Positions 54,100-64,000 of a stretch of 64,000 nucleotides of DNA are shown here, one piece after another. Each line of letters begins with the position of its first letter. Position 1 is the stretch's first letter. Where the stretch lies: NCBI GenBank assembly GCA_026874595.1, contig CM049320.1, forward strand, positions 42,354,714 through 42,418,713, given 5' to 3'. The notes beneath the pieces are model-generated. The model had not been told where the DNA came from and ran no database searches. It saw only the letters and a list, made by a program, of their open reading frames with translations. The position numbers and the translations under genes were made by a program. This DNA comes from Sipunculus nudus (lineage: Eukaryota > Annelida > Sipuncula > Golfingiida > Sipunculidae).

Positions 54100-56133
54100 T
54101 TAAAATTAACGGAAAGTTCATCAATACATAATAATAATAATAACATTCCTTATTGCCATACATACGTAATAAAAGTATTACATACAATAGTATATGCCGT
54201 GACTAGCTTGTAAAAATAAATTAATTCATGATATCGTAAATTTTTAATTTTATTTATAAATTTAAGTATATTAAAGTGCCTAATTCACTAATAAAAAATA
54301 CAATAGCTCTAAGGCACTGTACACAGTAAGATTCAGATTATTTGAAAAGAATTTGAGAGACAGATAATACAATTAAAATGACTAAAAAATAGAAGCTCGT
54401 TTAAGTCCTTTTTGTCAAACTCGGGAACGATCGATAATGAGCTCCAGATTTCATTATTTGAAACAGATAATGTGCTGGGTGATTAGAATATTTACTATAG
54501 CATTTGCTTTCTTAAGCAAACTCTAACGGAAAATTGATTCAAAAGACTGTAAAGAAGTCCCATCTCTCTTCCCAGCCGTCTTAATAACCTTATTAAGTAG
54601 CTTCTGTTCATCAGAATTAATGCTTTCTCCCCACATAGTGATAGAAAGCGTCAAGACGTTCTCCATAATTGCCGTATTAAATTTCTGCAGAACCGGTAGG
54701 CCTAAACTGGGGGCCTGCACAGCCGAGCGGTAAAATGCCCGGCCCTCTCCGCTGACCACCCGGATTCGATCCCAGGTGTTGCTGTAAGAGTTGGTTGTAG
54801 TAGCCCGTCCAAGGTCGGTGGTTCTCTCCTGGTTATCCGGCTTCAGACATAGCTTTGGCCATGTGCTGTGACCGGCTCGAGCACCAAATTCACTTCAATA
54901 ATAATAAAGACAGGTAGGCCTAGACTAAACCCTTAAGTCTCCTTTTAAAAAGTACAGCCGCTGTTGGGTCCTTTTCATACGATAATCTGCAATTTCCTCC
55001 CACTTCAATTTTGATGAAATGTTGATACCTTAAAGTTTTAACAATTTCCACAGCAGAACTATTAATTTCTATGGGCAAAATCTCTGATCTTTTATGCCGA
55101 ACGTCTATGATAATCATAATCTCCTTGGTCTTACCAACTTTCAAACCTTAAGATTCTTCAGAGCACCACGTAGTTAAGTGTTCAATTTCATGTCTATATA
55201 TATTCACTTTCGCTACCTCCTAGGATAAGCCCGGTGACGGTTGTGTCATCAAGAAATTTCACCAGCAAACAGTCCTATGTGAATAATGAATGTAGTGTTG
55301 GCGATAATACACAACATTTGGGTGCTCCAGTATTTGAAGACCGCTGTTTAGAAACGTTATCAGCGATCTTGACTACCTGTGCACGATTCGATAAAAAGTC
55401 TATTATCCAGATGCACATATTTGTATGCAAACCTTGTTCCGTTAATTTAAGAATAAGTTTCTTCGGAAGAATTCTATTAAATGCAGAAATAAAATCGATA
55501 AATAAGATTCTAGCATAAGTAGATTTTTGCAAATAAATGTTTGAGGATATGAAGTATTGTTATCGAAACGGCGTCATCCATGTAACGGTTGCTGCGATAA
55601 GCAAACTGGAAAGGATTCGAAGTATCCGAAATGCAGCGTTTAAGATAACTTAAGACCAGTCTCTAAAAGCTCTTTATAATAACTGAAGTTAGAGTAATCA
55701 TTCAAGCATGATACGGGAGATTTCTTGGGAACTGGAATGGTAATAGATCGTTTGAAAATGTCCGGTAAACTATGCTCTTTCGCAAGGACCAGTTGAAAAG
55801 TAAAGTGAAATATGGGACAATTCGTTTGCGCAGGTATTCAGATGACGCGGACGAATCCCATCAGAACCAGCGGCCTTACGCACGTTTAAACCAGGGAAAA
55901 TCCACTGTGTTTCCAAAGTTTCAATCATAAATGGGAGAGGGTCATCACAGTCAGTCTTTGTAGAGAGGGTTTCACCCTGGTCGAAACGGGCATAAAATTT
56001 ATTTCATTTATCTGTTAGACTTGGGTCTTCTGTAATATTAGTAGATCTAAACCTGTCCCTGTAACGTACGATTGCCTTTATTCGCTGCCAAAACTGCCTG
56101 AGATCATTCGTGCCTAGAAAGAATGCTGTTTGC
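54100..56133 (-). pseudogene. CR1/Jockey-type LINE reverse transcriptase, broken
   Basis: Read on the minus strand, 56120-55830 gives the N-terminal part (NDLRQFWQRIKAIV, then NVRKAAGSDGIRPRHLNTC, the usual KAAGPDG-type opening of the RT domain). 55532-55275 gives RILFIDFISAFNRILPKKLI and STNTGAP-type words (NTGAPKCCVLSPTLHSLFT, where intact elements have GAPQGCVLSPLLYSLFT). 55144-54920 gives KTKEIMII and IEINSSAVEIVKTLRYQ, and 54680-54523 gives the C-terminal NTAIMENVLTLSITMWGESI. Frameshifts and stops separate the parts and the catalytic YADD motif is not visible, so it is dead. A SINE is inserted at 54709-54912. The 5' part is cut by F1d at about 56133. Confidence 0.75.
54709..54912 (+). 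mobile_element. tRNA-derived SINE inserted in the LINE
   Basis: A tRNA-like head has an A box (CAGCCGAGCGGTAAAATGC, from about 54720) and a B box (GGATTCGATCC, about 54762-54772), then a short body and an AATAATAATAAAGACA tail. The 14 bases GGTAGGCCTAAACT (54695-54708) are repeated as GGTAGGCCTAGACT (54913-54926) on the other side, a target duplication with one difference. Removing the SINE restores the LINE. Confidence 0.8.
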
Positions 56134-57400
56134 TTTTTTAGCTCAGCTGACTATAAGTCATCTGAGCTATAGTCGTGGTCCATTGTCCGTCGTCCGTCCG
56201 GGAAAACCTCATTTTTTATTAAAACCTATTTTCACACTTCAGGACTGCCTACTATAAAAAACCACTAATCTGTTTTTCCTCATTTTTACCATAAATATTC
56301 CTCTATATAGTTCCTATGTACATCCTAGAAATTGGGTCTGTATTATATTATTTAAAAAAGTTATGGGCCCAAACATAATGCATTTTGTAAAAAATCAGGA
56401 AAGATATTTGATCAATTAACACAAAACATGTTAAAGCTAAGGACTTTCTTCCAGTATGATAACTTTAATTTATCAAAATTAAATTGTATTCCAAAAATCA
56501 GATCAACATCTTTGAAAAATTTTTAAAATATTAGCAAAAATAAAAAAAATTGGTACCTTAAATTTTTCCCAACTTTGACCATGGGACTTTTTTTTCTGTA
56601 ACTTCTGTGGATTTAATTTTCACAGCATGTTTTTGTAAGCATTTCATCTGTTAACATCAAAAAATTGAAACCAGTTGATCAAAAACTGTAGATTTATTCA
56701 GGTTTTCAAGCACTATGTCGCATATTGTTAACATCATGCAGTTTGCTAGAGCTCAGCTCCCCAGCTTCAGCTCTCAGTTTTTAAAATTTGGCATACAGAT
56801 AGATGTCTCCAAAATCCCCTACCATGACAAGAATTTGGTCACGAGGACTTAATTCCTTCAAGATATTAATGAAAAACTTCATTTTTCCATTAAAAACCCA
56901 TTGTTACACTTAAAGACTGCCTAATATCAAAACCACTGATCTGACTTTGATCATATATAATATACATATTTTTCTATACATTCGCTATGCACATGCAAGA
57001 AAGGATATCAGTATTGCCTAATCGTTTTAATTTATGGGCCCAAACATAATGTTGGTTGTAAAAAAAATAAAAAAATATATTTAATCCCTTAATAAGAGGA
57101 TTCCTGAAGCTAGAGATTTTTTTTGTCAGGGATGTAACATTATTTAATCAAGATTCAATTGAATACCCAAAATAAGTTCTGAATTTTTCAAATTTTATAA
57201 GTTATTAGTATAAATATAAAATTAGTTCCTTAAATTTTGCCCAAATTTGACCATGGCACGTTTGTTTCCTGTGAGCACTGTTGATATAATTTTCATATCA
57301 TGTACACATAAGGATTTAAGCTTTTTTGTTTAGAAAGATTAAAGAAATGGATCAAAAATTGTAGCTTTTATTAATGATTTTATGAGACCTCCTGTGTCTA
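56134..57400 (+). mobile_element. F1 family element, copy d (3' end not found)
   Basis: A perfect 5' hairpin (TAGCTCAG to CTGAGCTA, 56139-56169) and GTCCGTCGTCCGTCCG follow a T-run. Internal units match F1b (GGGCCCAAACATAATGCATT near 56366; GAGCTCAGCTCCCCAGCTTC near 56750). The usual 3' hairpin is absent, so the right edge is approximate. Confidence 0.6.
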
Positions 57401-58072
57401 GTGTGTAGATTGATGTGAAAGTAGTCGAAAGTGAATATATTACATTAAATGTTTTAATATAAATAAAAGCTATAAAACCAGGTACTTATGATCATTATTT
57501 AAATTTGTGAATTTTATATATTCTGGATACTCAACATCATTGTTTGGCTAAAACTGAATAAATACCAAACATGGTGCGAATACTCAATAAATGTATTTGA
57601 ATACAAATATGAATATAAGCTCCATTATAAAATTTCATGCATAAGAATGGGAATTCAGGTAAAATTGAAAGTATTTGAATACCAGTGCAAATTCTTTCGA
57701 AATGAATTCATGAATGCATTCATGAATATATTCTATAATATTATTTTAATAAACATTTCAGTTATATTTTATTTTAAAAATTAATCATGATTCTCTTATT
57801 ACTTTTAATAAAAATTAAATATGGCACAATATTTGTTATAACATTTTAATAAATAGTTAAACTCATATTATATGTGCTGCTTGTAAGTTATATGGCCAAG
57901 TCAAAATCTGTGTGACAATAGCACTCCATTTATTAATAAAATAAATGAAATCAATCCTCTGCCCTGTCTCCAAAGATACTATCAAAATCATACATAAGCT
58001 AAACACCAACAACTCATAGTACAGCTTATATTTATTACCACAAAACCAGCATGTGCCTCATTTCCAAATCAT
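57401..58072. other. no gene recognised
   Basis: Very AT-rich; nothing supported. Confidence 0.4.
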
Positions 58073-60064
58073 ATTTTTAAGCTCAGCTGACTGTAAGTCA
58101 ACTGAGGTATAGGAGTGGCGCTTTGTCCGTCGTCCGTCCGCCCGTCCCTTAGCAGGGCACAAATCGTAACTGCTGGACCTAGAAACTTCTAAGTGAATAT
58201 CCAGGGAGGTCAATAAAAAAATTTCATTGGAAACCTGAAAGTAGGTCACTGCGACCTATATCCTCCGAGCTATGGGGCTTGAAAGTACCCCCAGAATTAT
58301 CAAAAATACAAAACAATCCTCCAGTATCTTGATAATTAATGCATGGGTTGTCATGAATCTTGCCTTGAATATGGATCATGACTAGTTTTGTCAGTTCCCG
58401 AAAAGTGGTGGCGCCACCTGTATTATTGTTATTTAAACGAATATTTTTTTTTTATAAAATGACAACAATCATGTCAGTTTCTCAGCTGTAATTACATCTA
58501 GTGTCCAAAAACCTGGTGTGTTTATTGATCACAAGTGGATGCCATATAGTTATCACCTTGTCTGTCTGTCTGTTTGTCTGTCTGTCTATCCATCCGTCCA
58601 TCCACAAATTTGTATCAAGATGGTTACTCCAGGTTGTATTGACACATGAATTTCAAACTTGACTTACATATGGTCCACCACTAAAGCAAGAACCTATATG
58701 AATTTGGGGCCATGTGGTCAAAGGTCAAGGTCACAGGACTCACTTTTTAAAATGATTATGGCTGCCTTTTAAGTCAAGCTTTTCATCCCAAACTTTCCAT
58801 TTTGCACATTTAGCTGACTAGCCACTATTGGGAGAGCATAAATGAATTTGGGGTCACAAGGTCAAGGTCACAGGGGCCATCTGTTCACAAATTAGTTTCG
58901 AGATGATAACTCCAATTTAGTTTAACATATTGGTTTCAATCTTAAATTATATATGACTCACCACTATAGTAAGAACCGTGTGGATTTTGGGGTCCAACGG
59001 TCAAAGGTCATGGTCCCAGGACTCATTTCTTTAAAAAGAATGCATATGCATTTGAAGCCAAACTTTTCATCCCAAACCTTCCATCTTCAAGATATTGCTA
59101 ACCTTCCAATAGGGGAAGATTTTGTTCAATTTTGGGGTTATGAGGTCAAAGGTCAAGGTCACAGTACCCACTTATTTAGAAAGATTGTGGATGCATTTTA
59201 AGCCAAAATTTTCATCAAAAACCTTCCATCTTGTACATTTAGCTGAGCTGCCAATAGGGGAAGAAACTGATTGATTTGGGGGTCACAAGGTCAAAAGGTC
59301 ATCGTCACAGGGGCCCATCTGCCCACATATTTGTTTATGGATGATAACTCCAGGTCGGATTGAAATATTGGTTTCAATTTTTACTTATATATGACCCACC
59401 AATAATCTAAGAAACCTTTTGATTTTGGGGTCACAAGGCCAAAGGTCAAGGTCACAGGACCCACTTTTTTCAAAAGATTGTTGATGTATTTTTAGCCAAA
59501 CTTTCTGTCCCAAACATTCTATCTTCCAGATGTTGCTCACCTGCCAATAATGGCAGTAACTTATGGATTTTGGGGTGTCAAGGTCATGGGGGCCATCAAT
59601 CCTCATATTAGTTATAAGATGATAACACAAGTTTGGTTCGAAATATTGGTTTCAAACTTGACTCATATATGGCCCACCACTAAAGTAAGAACTGTTAATT
59701 CTGGGTTCATGAGATCAAAGGTCAAGGTCACAGGACCCACTACTTTAGAAAGGTTGTGGATGCATTTTAAGCCAAACTTTTCATCTCAATCCTTCCATCA
59801 TCAATATACGGTGCACCTGCCAAGAGGGGAAGTTTCCTTTTGATTTTAAGGTGTTAAGGTCACAGGACCCATCCATTCACAAATTAGTTTATGGATGATA
59901 ACTCCAGTTTGGGTAGACAGGTTGCTTCAAACTGATCACAGGACCAATATTTTGGAAAACCTCCTGAACATATATCCTTATAGACAAATGCAGCTGAGCG
60001 TCGAGAGCCATGGGTCCCTGGTTATCATATATAACAGCTGAGCGCCGTGACCCATGGGTCCCTT
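58073..60064 (+). mobile_element. F1 family element, copy e, with two 3' ends
   Basis: The 5' end is AGCTCAGCTGACTGTAAGTC, AACTGAGGTATAG, then GTCCGTCGTCCGTCCGCCCG. The first internal part matches F1f. From about 58480 it holds about six units of 180-210 bases with GATGATAACTCCAGTTTGG, CCCACCACTAAAGTAAGAAC and AGGTCAAAGGTCAAGGTCAC. Two complete 3' ends follow each other: GCTGAGCG...CCATGGGTCCCTG at 59991-60020, and GCTGAGCG...GACCCATGGGTCCCTTG at 60035-60064. Confidence 0.65.
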
Positions 60065-60124
60065 GTTCTTCAAAATGATATACACTTCATGGGTCCAATT
60101 ATGAAACTAAAACAGTTTTTAATT

Positions 60125-60722
60125 AGGGTCCCGCTTCAGTAGAAGCGTAATCACCCTGTCTGTCTGTCCGTCGGTTCGTCCACATATTCTATTTCGAATG
60201 ATAACTCCAGTTTCGATTCACATATGGATTTCAAACATAATATATAAATATCCCACCACTAAAGCAAGAACCCTATTGATTTATGAGTTTTGAGGTCATG
60301 GTCTCAGGACTCGCATTTTAAAAATTTTTGTGGATGCATTTTAAGCCAAACTTTCCATGCCAGTCTTTCCATCTTACACATATAGGACACACATCTTTGG
60401 GTCACAAGTTCAAAGATCAAGTTCACAGGAGCCATCTGTCCGCGAATTCATTTCCAGATGATAACTCCAGTTAGGAATCACATATGGATTTCAAACTTGA
60501 CTATTATATAGCCAAACACTAAAACAAACATTTTTTTAATTAGGGGTCATATGGTAAAAGGTCAAGGTCACAGTCCCCACAATTTTAAATAGATTGCGGA
60601 TGCATTTTCACCAAAACCTTTCATTCCAGCGGTTTCATCTTACACATACAGTTTACCTGCCAATAGGCAAATATCCCTTTCCCTATTGAGTTCAAAAGGT
60701 CAAAGGTCAAGGTCACAGGAGT
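60125..60722 (+). mobile_element. F5 repeat, hairpin-headed, 3' end not found
   Basis: Starts with GGTCC then the perfect hairpin CGCTTC-AGTA-GAAGCG (60132-60147), followed by a CCTGTCTGTCTGTCCGTCGG tract and three units of the same 180-210 base repeat seen in F1e. It looks like a relative that has a different 5' hairpin but the same internal units. Confidence 0.5.
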
Positions 60723-61285
60723 TTAAGTACTGTGTTAGGTCAGTTTCCTCTGTCTCTGCATGTAATCAGGTCTTTTTATATTATTTTCAGACCATCACTC
60801 GGCCTTTAGCGGGTTTTCTGAGCTACTCCAAGGCGTCTTTTCATTCTGCACCATTAATAGCAGTCCATGTTTAATCCAGGCGGCGTATCGACGCTCATAG
60901 CACTTAGAGGTTCACATAGCAAATATATAAGTGACGTGATCAAATAAATGGAATACACATTCAGACTCAGATTGTGGAAATATCAATTGCGATCTGTGAT
61001 CTGGAACCTTACCCCAGTGGTCAACTGGATTATTTTATGATTAGGGAAATGCAAACATGTATTTTTAACTAATTCATCACTTTCATTCAGACCTAATAAT
61101 GTGAATACTGAATCACATAAATCATCCCTAAAACTAATCATCCCTAAGAGTTCATCAAAGCTGACAGTTACTTGTGACCTCGACCTTTCGGTGCAAAAAT
61201 TGATATTGCTGTGCGTGTTTCTGTCTTCATGACACACACACACACACCAAAGTCGCAAGGTTATTTCCCTAAGTCATGAGGGACA
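60723..61285. other. no gene supported
   Basis: A possible acceptor (TTATTTTCAG at about 60781-60790) opens a 27-codon frame ending at 60874. That is too little to call an exon. A (CA)n run lies at about 61231-61248. Confidence 0.3.
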
Positions 61286-61289
61286 TATA

Positions 61290-63990
61290 TGTGGTTTTTT
61301 TAACTATAAAAGATACAACATAGATACTTCACAAAATATTAACACAGATGCATCATTAACAAGGTTTCAAAACAACATAAATTATCAAGTCAAATTCAAG
61401 CATATACTAACAAATAGCAAAATAGCTGCATCAGCCTCATCAATCTCGTGTTTATGCATATATATATTTATATATATTTATGTCTAAATATATCTGTTAC
61501 TACTTGTATTATCATTTTCTGTCTAAAACAATATATCTTTTTCACTTCCCATTTCATAGTATGTTGTTTTAATTTACTTTTTCTGGAAGCTATTCCGTGT
61601 TCAGTTTTCTCAACACTTCGCAGCAAAGACTTAAAATTACTGACAGACAATAATTTGCGTTCTCGTGATTTATACACGAATTGTTCAAAAATATTTAAAA
61701 TATGATTAATTTTTTTCTGCCTCCATTTTCAGATATAACATACAGTATTTAAACTTTAAATTTAGGTTACTGGAGATCCCTCAAGAATAATGTTGAGTCG
61801 TCTGCGAAGAGACGTATTTCTGTTTCTTATATTAATATCCCCATAATATGATTTAAGCTCTTATCACTTCTGCTAATATTTCAACCTTTAAAATAAGAAG
61901 ATAAGGTGCCAAAGGGTCACAACATACTTCAGCTTTCCCAAATTCACAGGGATGATTGGTACATACGAGGGCTCCAGGCCTATTGAATTACAGCCTTGTT
62001 GGAAGTCCAATCTGGCCACCACAGCCGAATCACAGATTTTCTTTCGCGCGCGATAATCCAACAGCAACCTGATTCAGCTTTCCCTAATTCATAGGGATGA
62101 TTGGTACATAGGAGGGCTCCAGACTTATCAAATTACAGACCTGTCAGAATTCCAATATGGCCGCCTTAGCCCAATCACCAATTTTCTTTCGCCCGATATT
62201 CCTCACATTTGTTTCAAAAACCCTGAATCACTCATACCCTTCCAATCCAAAAACAGGCAAGTTGCAGAGACTTTGACTGTTCTTCACACCTGAACAACAC
62301 CAGGTCTTCATAAGCTTCCTACTACTTTTTTCAAGTAGCATCTAAAATAGACCATTTCTCACTGCGGGGCCCTGTGGGGACCATGGTCAAATATCATCTA
62401 GTTTTTTTTTAAGCATATTGCTTTTTAATTTGTTCTGATAAATTTGAATTGAAAGCGATTCTTCATTTTCCTAAACCACAGGTTCCACTTTTCCGTTTGT
62501 ATTTTTAATTTACTTCTGCTGTGTTTTTTTTTTTTCGAATATTTTAGTTCTCTTATTTTATACTTTAAATATTCCCAAACGTCTGCTGGATCATTGTTTT
62601 TATATTCACTTTTCCACTTTTGGTAAATTTCGGTTAGTTTGGTAATATAAAAATTGTCCTGGAGCAAAGATATGTTAAGGCACCAGTGGCTTGGTCATGT
62701 TTTTCTGATGAAAATGAACTTAATTATAGGGTAACAACAGAGTGCTCAGAGGGAACTCCGGGTACGATATAGGTTTCTTTTACTAAAGTTTTAAATCATC
62801 AGAAAATATGAAATAATCAAGTCTCCTTTGTACAAAGGGATTTGACAACATCAAGGTATAAGTCCGTGTTGTCGGATTCCTATTCTATAAATTTCACATA
62901 GACGGTTTGGTTTAATATTGTTTTCAAAAATTTGGATTGATCCCTTTTTTTTTAATTTGCCGCTCTCTGCTTCTAATTTTGACTGTGCCACATTGAAATC
63001 TCCGGCCTATATTATTTCTGATTCACTATCATTACATACGTATTTTCCAATTTTTATTTTGTATACATGTATATCTCAAATGACAAATATAATATTCATG
63101 ATGACCATCCAACGCATTCAAAAACATATTGGTCGTGGCAATTCTGTATTTAGTTTGAATCATGTCCAGCTCTACACTGTAAATATTAGAAAACTCCCCT
63201 CAAAGGTTACTTATATTGTCACGAAAAGGTTTACTCTTCAGTTTAACTTGTATTCCATCATTTCGGTCACTTTCAGTCTTTAATGTAAGTCACTGGATGA
63301 ACGTCATCTCATCTGTAAAGATTATTCTGGTGTTTCGAACTTTCAGGGTTTTGGCTTAAGTCTCCAGTATTTTTAATTTATCTTGCTCGTCTTTGAGTGG
63401 GTGTGATTTTGAACCACTCTGATCTTTTATCAGTTTAGCTACAGGCAGTTTTGATCATCGGTATACCAATAGGATTCAGTTTTAGTTGCTCATCAAATAG
63501 ATTTTCACGAAGCTTTTGCATGTTTTCTCTGATTCTAAATTTTCCTCAGTGTTATGAATCTAAATGTTTTTCTTTCTCAGTTCATGTTTTAAATCAACAA
63601 CTTCTTTCTGTACGTCAGACGAGTCATTTTTTTTTTTTTTTTGCTGCAGTTGATGTTTTTAACTCCTTTACATTTTCTTATATGTCCATTTCTTCGTTTT
63701 CAAGGTATGAAACCCCTCGCTCTAGTTCTCCTACTTCATCTTATGTCTCAGTCAATTTTTTTTTCTATCATATTCATTCGATTTACGAAAGTGTGTATTG
63801 TATTATTCATTTCATCTATGACTGACATAGATTCTTTCAAATAAATTCTAGAAACTGAGTATCCTAGACCTACGGAGGTAAATTTAAAACCCCGCTCGAG
63901 TCCTTAACCAGGTGAAATTAAACACTGAATGAAGTACCTGTGCGAACCTGTGTCTTTTCTTCTATTGAACGGGTCAAAGCACTGGCCTGC
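61290..63990 (-). pseudogene. Tx1/L1-like LINE, decayed and interrupted
   Basis: On the minus strand, read from high to low coordinates. 63880-63300 resembles a coiled-coil ORF1 (KELKTSTAA, KEVVDLKHELRKKNI, then TLKVRNTRIIFTDE). 63260-62930 is a broken APE-type endonuclease with a GDFN-type motif (AGDFNVAQSKLEAESGK in shifted frames, near 63000). 62667-62425 gives YQKWKSEYKN and DVWEYLKYKIRELKYSKKKK, the link before the RT. 61920-61780 gives DPLAPYLLILKVEILAEVI and LFADDSTLFL, the RT catalytic FADD motif (61794-61814). Many stops and shifts. An unrelated repeat occupies 61930-62402 and the first half of the RT is missing. The window ends inside or just after ORF1. Clade assignment is tentative. 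Confidence 0.6.
61930..62402 (+). mobile_element. F8 repeat between the two LINE parts
   Basis: Two tandem units of about 147 bases begin CAGCTTTCCCAAATTCACAG and CAGCTTTCCCTAATTCATAG and end TTTTCTTTCGC. The right end has CACTGCGGGGCCCTGTGGGG, the palindrome GACCATGGTC, and ATCATCTAG followed by a T-run. The end therefore resembles the hairpin plus CTAG end of F2 to F4. Confidence 0.45.
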
Positions 63991-64000
63991 ACCAACAGGT

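Noticed and set aside
60686-60874. Possible last exon after TTATTTTCAG
   Set aside because: Only 27 codons, no upstream exon found, and the sequence before it is repeat.
62918-63825. Plus-strand frames of 121 and 124 codons
   Set aside because: They are antisense to the minus-strand LINE remnants, which give the recognisable motifs.

Overview
This is a stretch of animal nuclear DNA, AT-rich, intron-rich and dominated by repeats. No bacterial, organellar or viral gene was seen. The repeat types (transcription-oriented elements that open with a hairpin and a GTCCGTCC tract, tRNA-derived SINE, Tigger, MULE-type MITE, Tx1/L1-like and CR1/Jockey-type LINEs) and the one host gene that could be assembled fit a lophotrochozoan, most likely a bivalve mollusc. 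The species assignment is inference.

Host genes. (1) A NOL7-like nucleolar protein gene on the + strand was assembled by hand from six phase-compatible exons spread over about 29 kb: 18847-18884, 25478-25658, 26889-27042, 39525-39585, 46813-46934 and 48177-48226. They predict about 201 residues: acidic N-terminus, basic coiled-coil middle, basic C-terminus. Its introns hold most of the repeats in the middle of the window. (2) A small two-exon gene of 91 codons (9822-9901 joined to 10728-10923) has clean splice sites and no recognised family. (3) A broken RecQ-like helicase gene (about 41391-43650) sits inside intron 4 of the NOL7-like gene.

Layout. 1-5 kb: no gene, low-complexity and ATTACAATATGGG-type repeats. 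5-7 kb: tRNA-like SINE and an internally deleted Tigger element. 7.6-14.3 kb: arrays of short palindromes (CTGCAG-based, CCTATAGG-based) next to ATTACAATATGGG arrays, with the small gene between them. 15-20 kb: microsatellites, a direct duplication, a MULE-type MITE with perfect 9-bp target duplication. 18.8-48.2 kb: the NOL7-like gene; intron 2 is almost entirely a 35-bp minisatellite, intron 3 holds nested Helitron2/HINE-like elements, intron 4 holds a 61-bp array that repeats the 3' splice site and first bases of exon 5, split by the helicase pseudogene. 49.8-60.7 kb: a nearly continuous pile of the same Helitron2/HINE-like families with a CR1/Jockey-type LINE that carries a SINE. 61.3-64 kb: a minus-strand Tx1/L1-like LINE interrupted by another repeat.

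Main observation. At least four unrelated repeat families here (called F1 to F4 below) share one architecture: a hairpin at the 5' end, a GTCCGTCC-rich tract just inside it, long internal tandem repeats, a copy of the 5' terminus in inverted orientation near the 3' end, then a 3' hairpin followed by CTAG or CTTG and a T-run. That is the structure of non-autonomous Helentron/Helitron2 (HINE) elements. Second is the 61-bp array of decoy splice acceptors in the NOL7-like gene.
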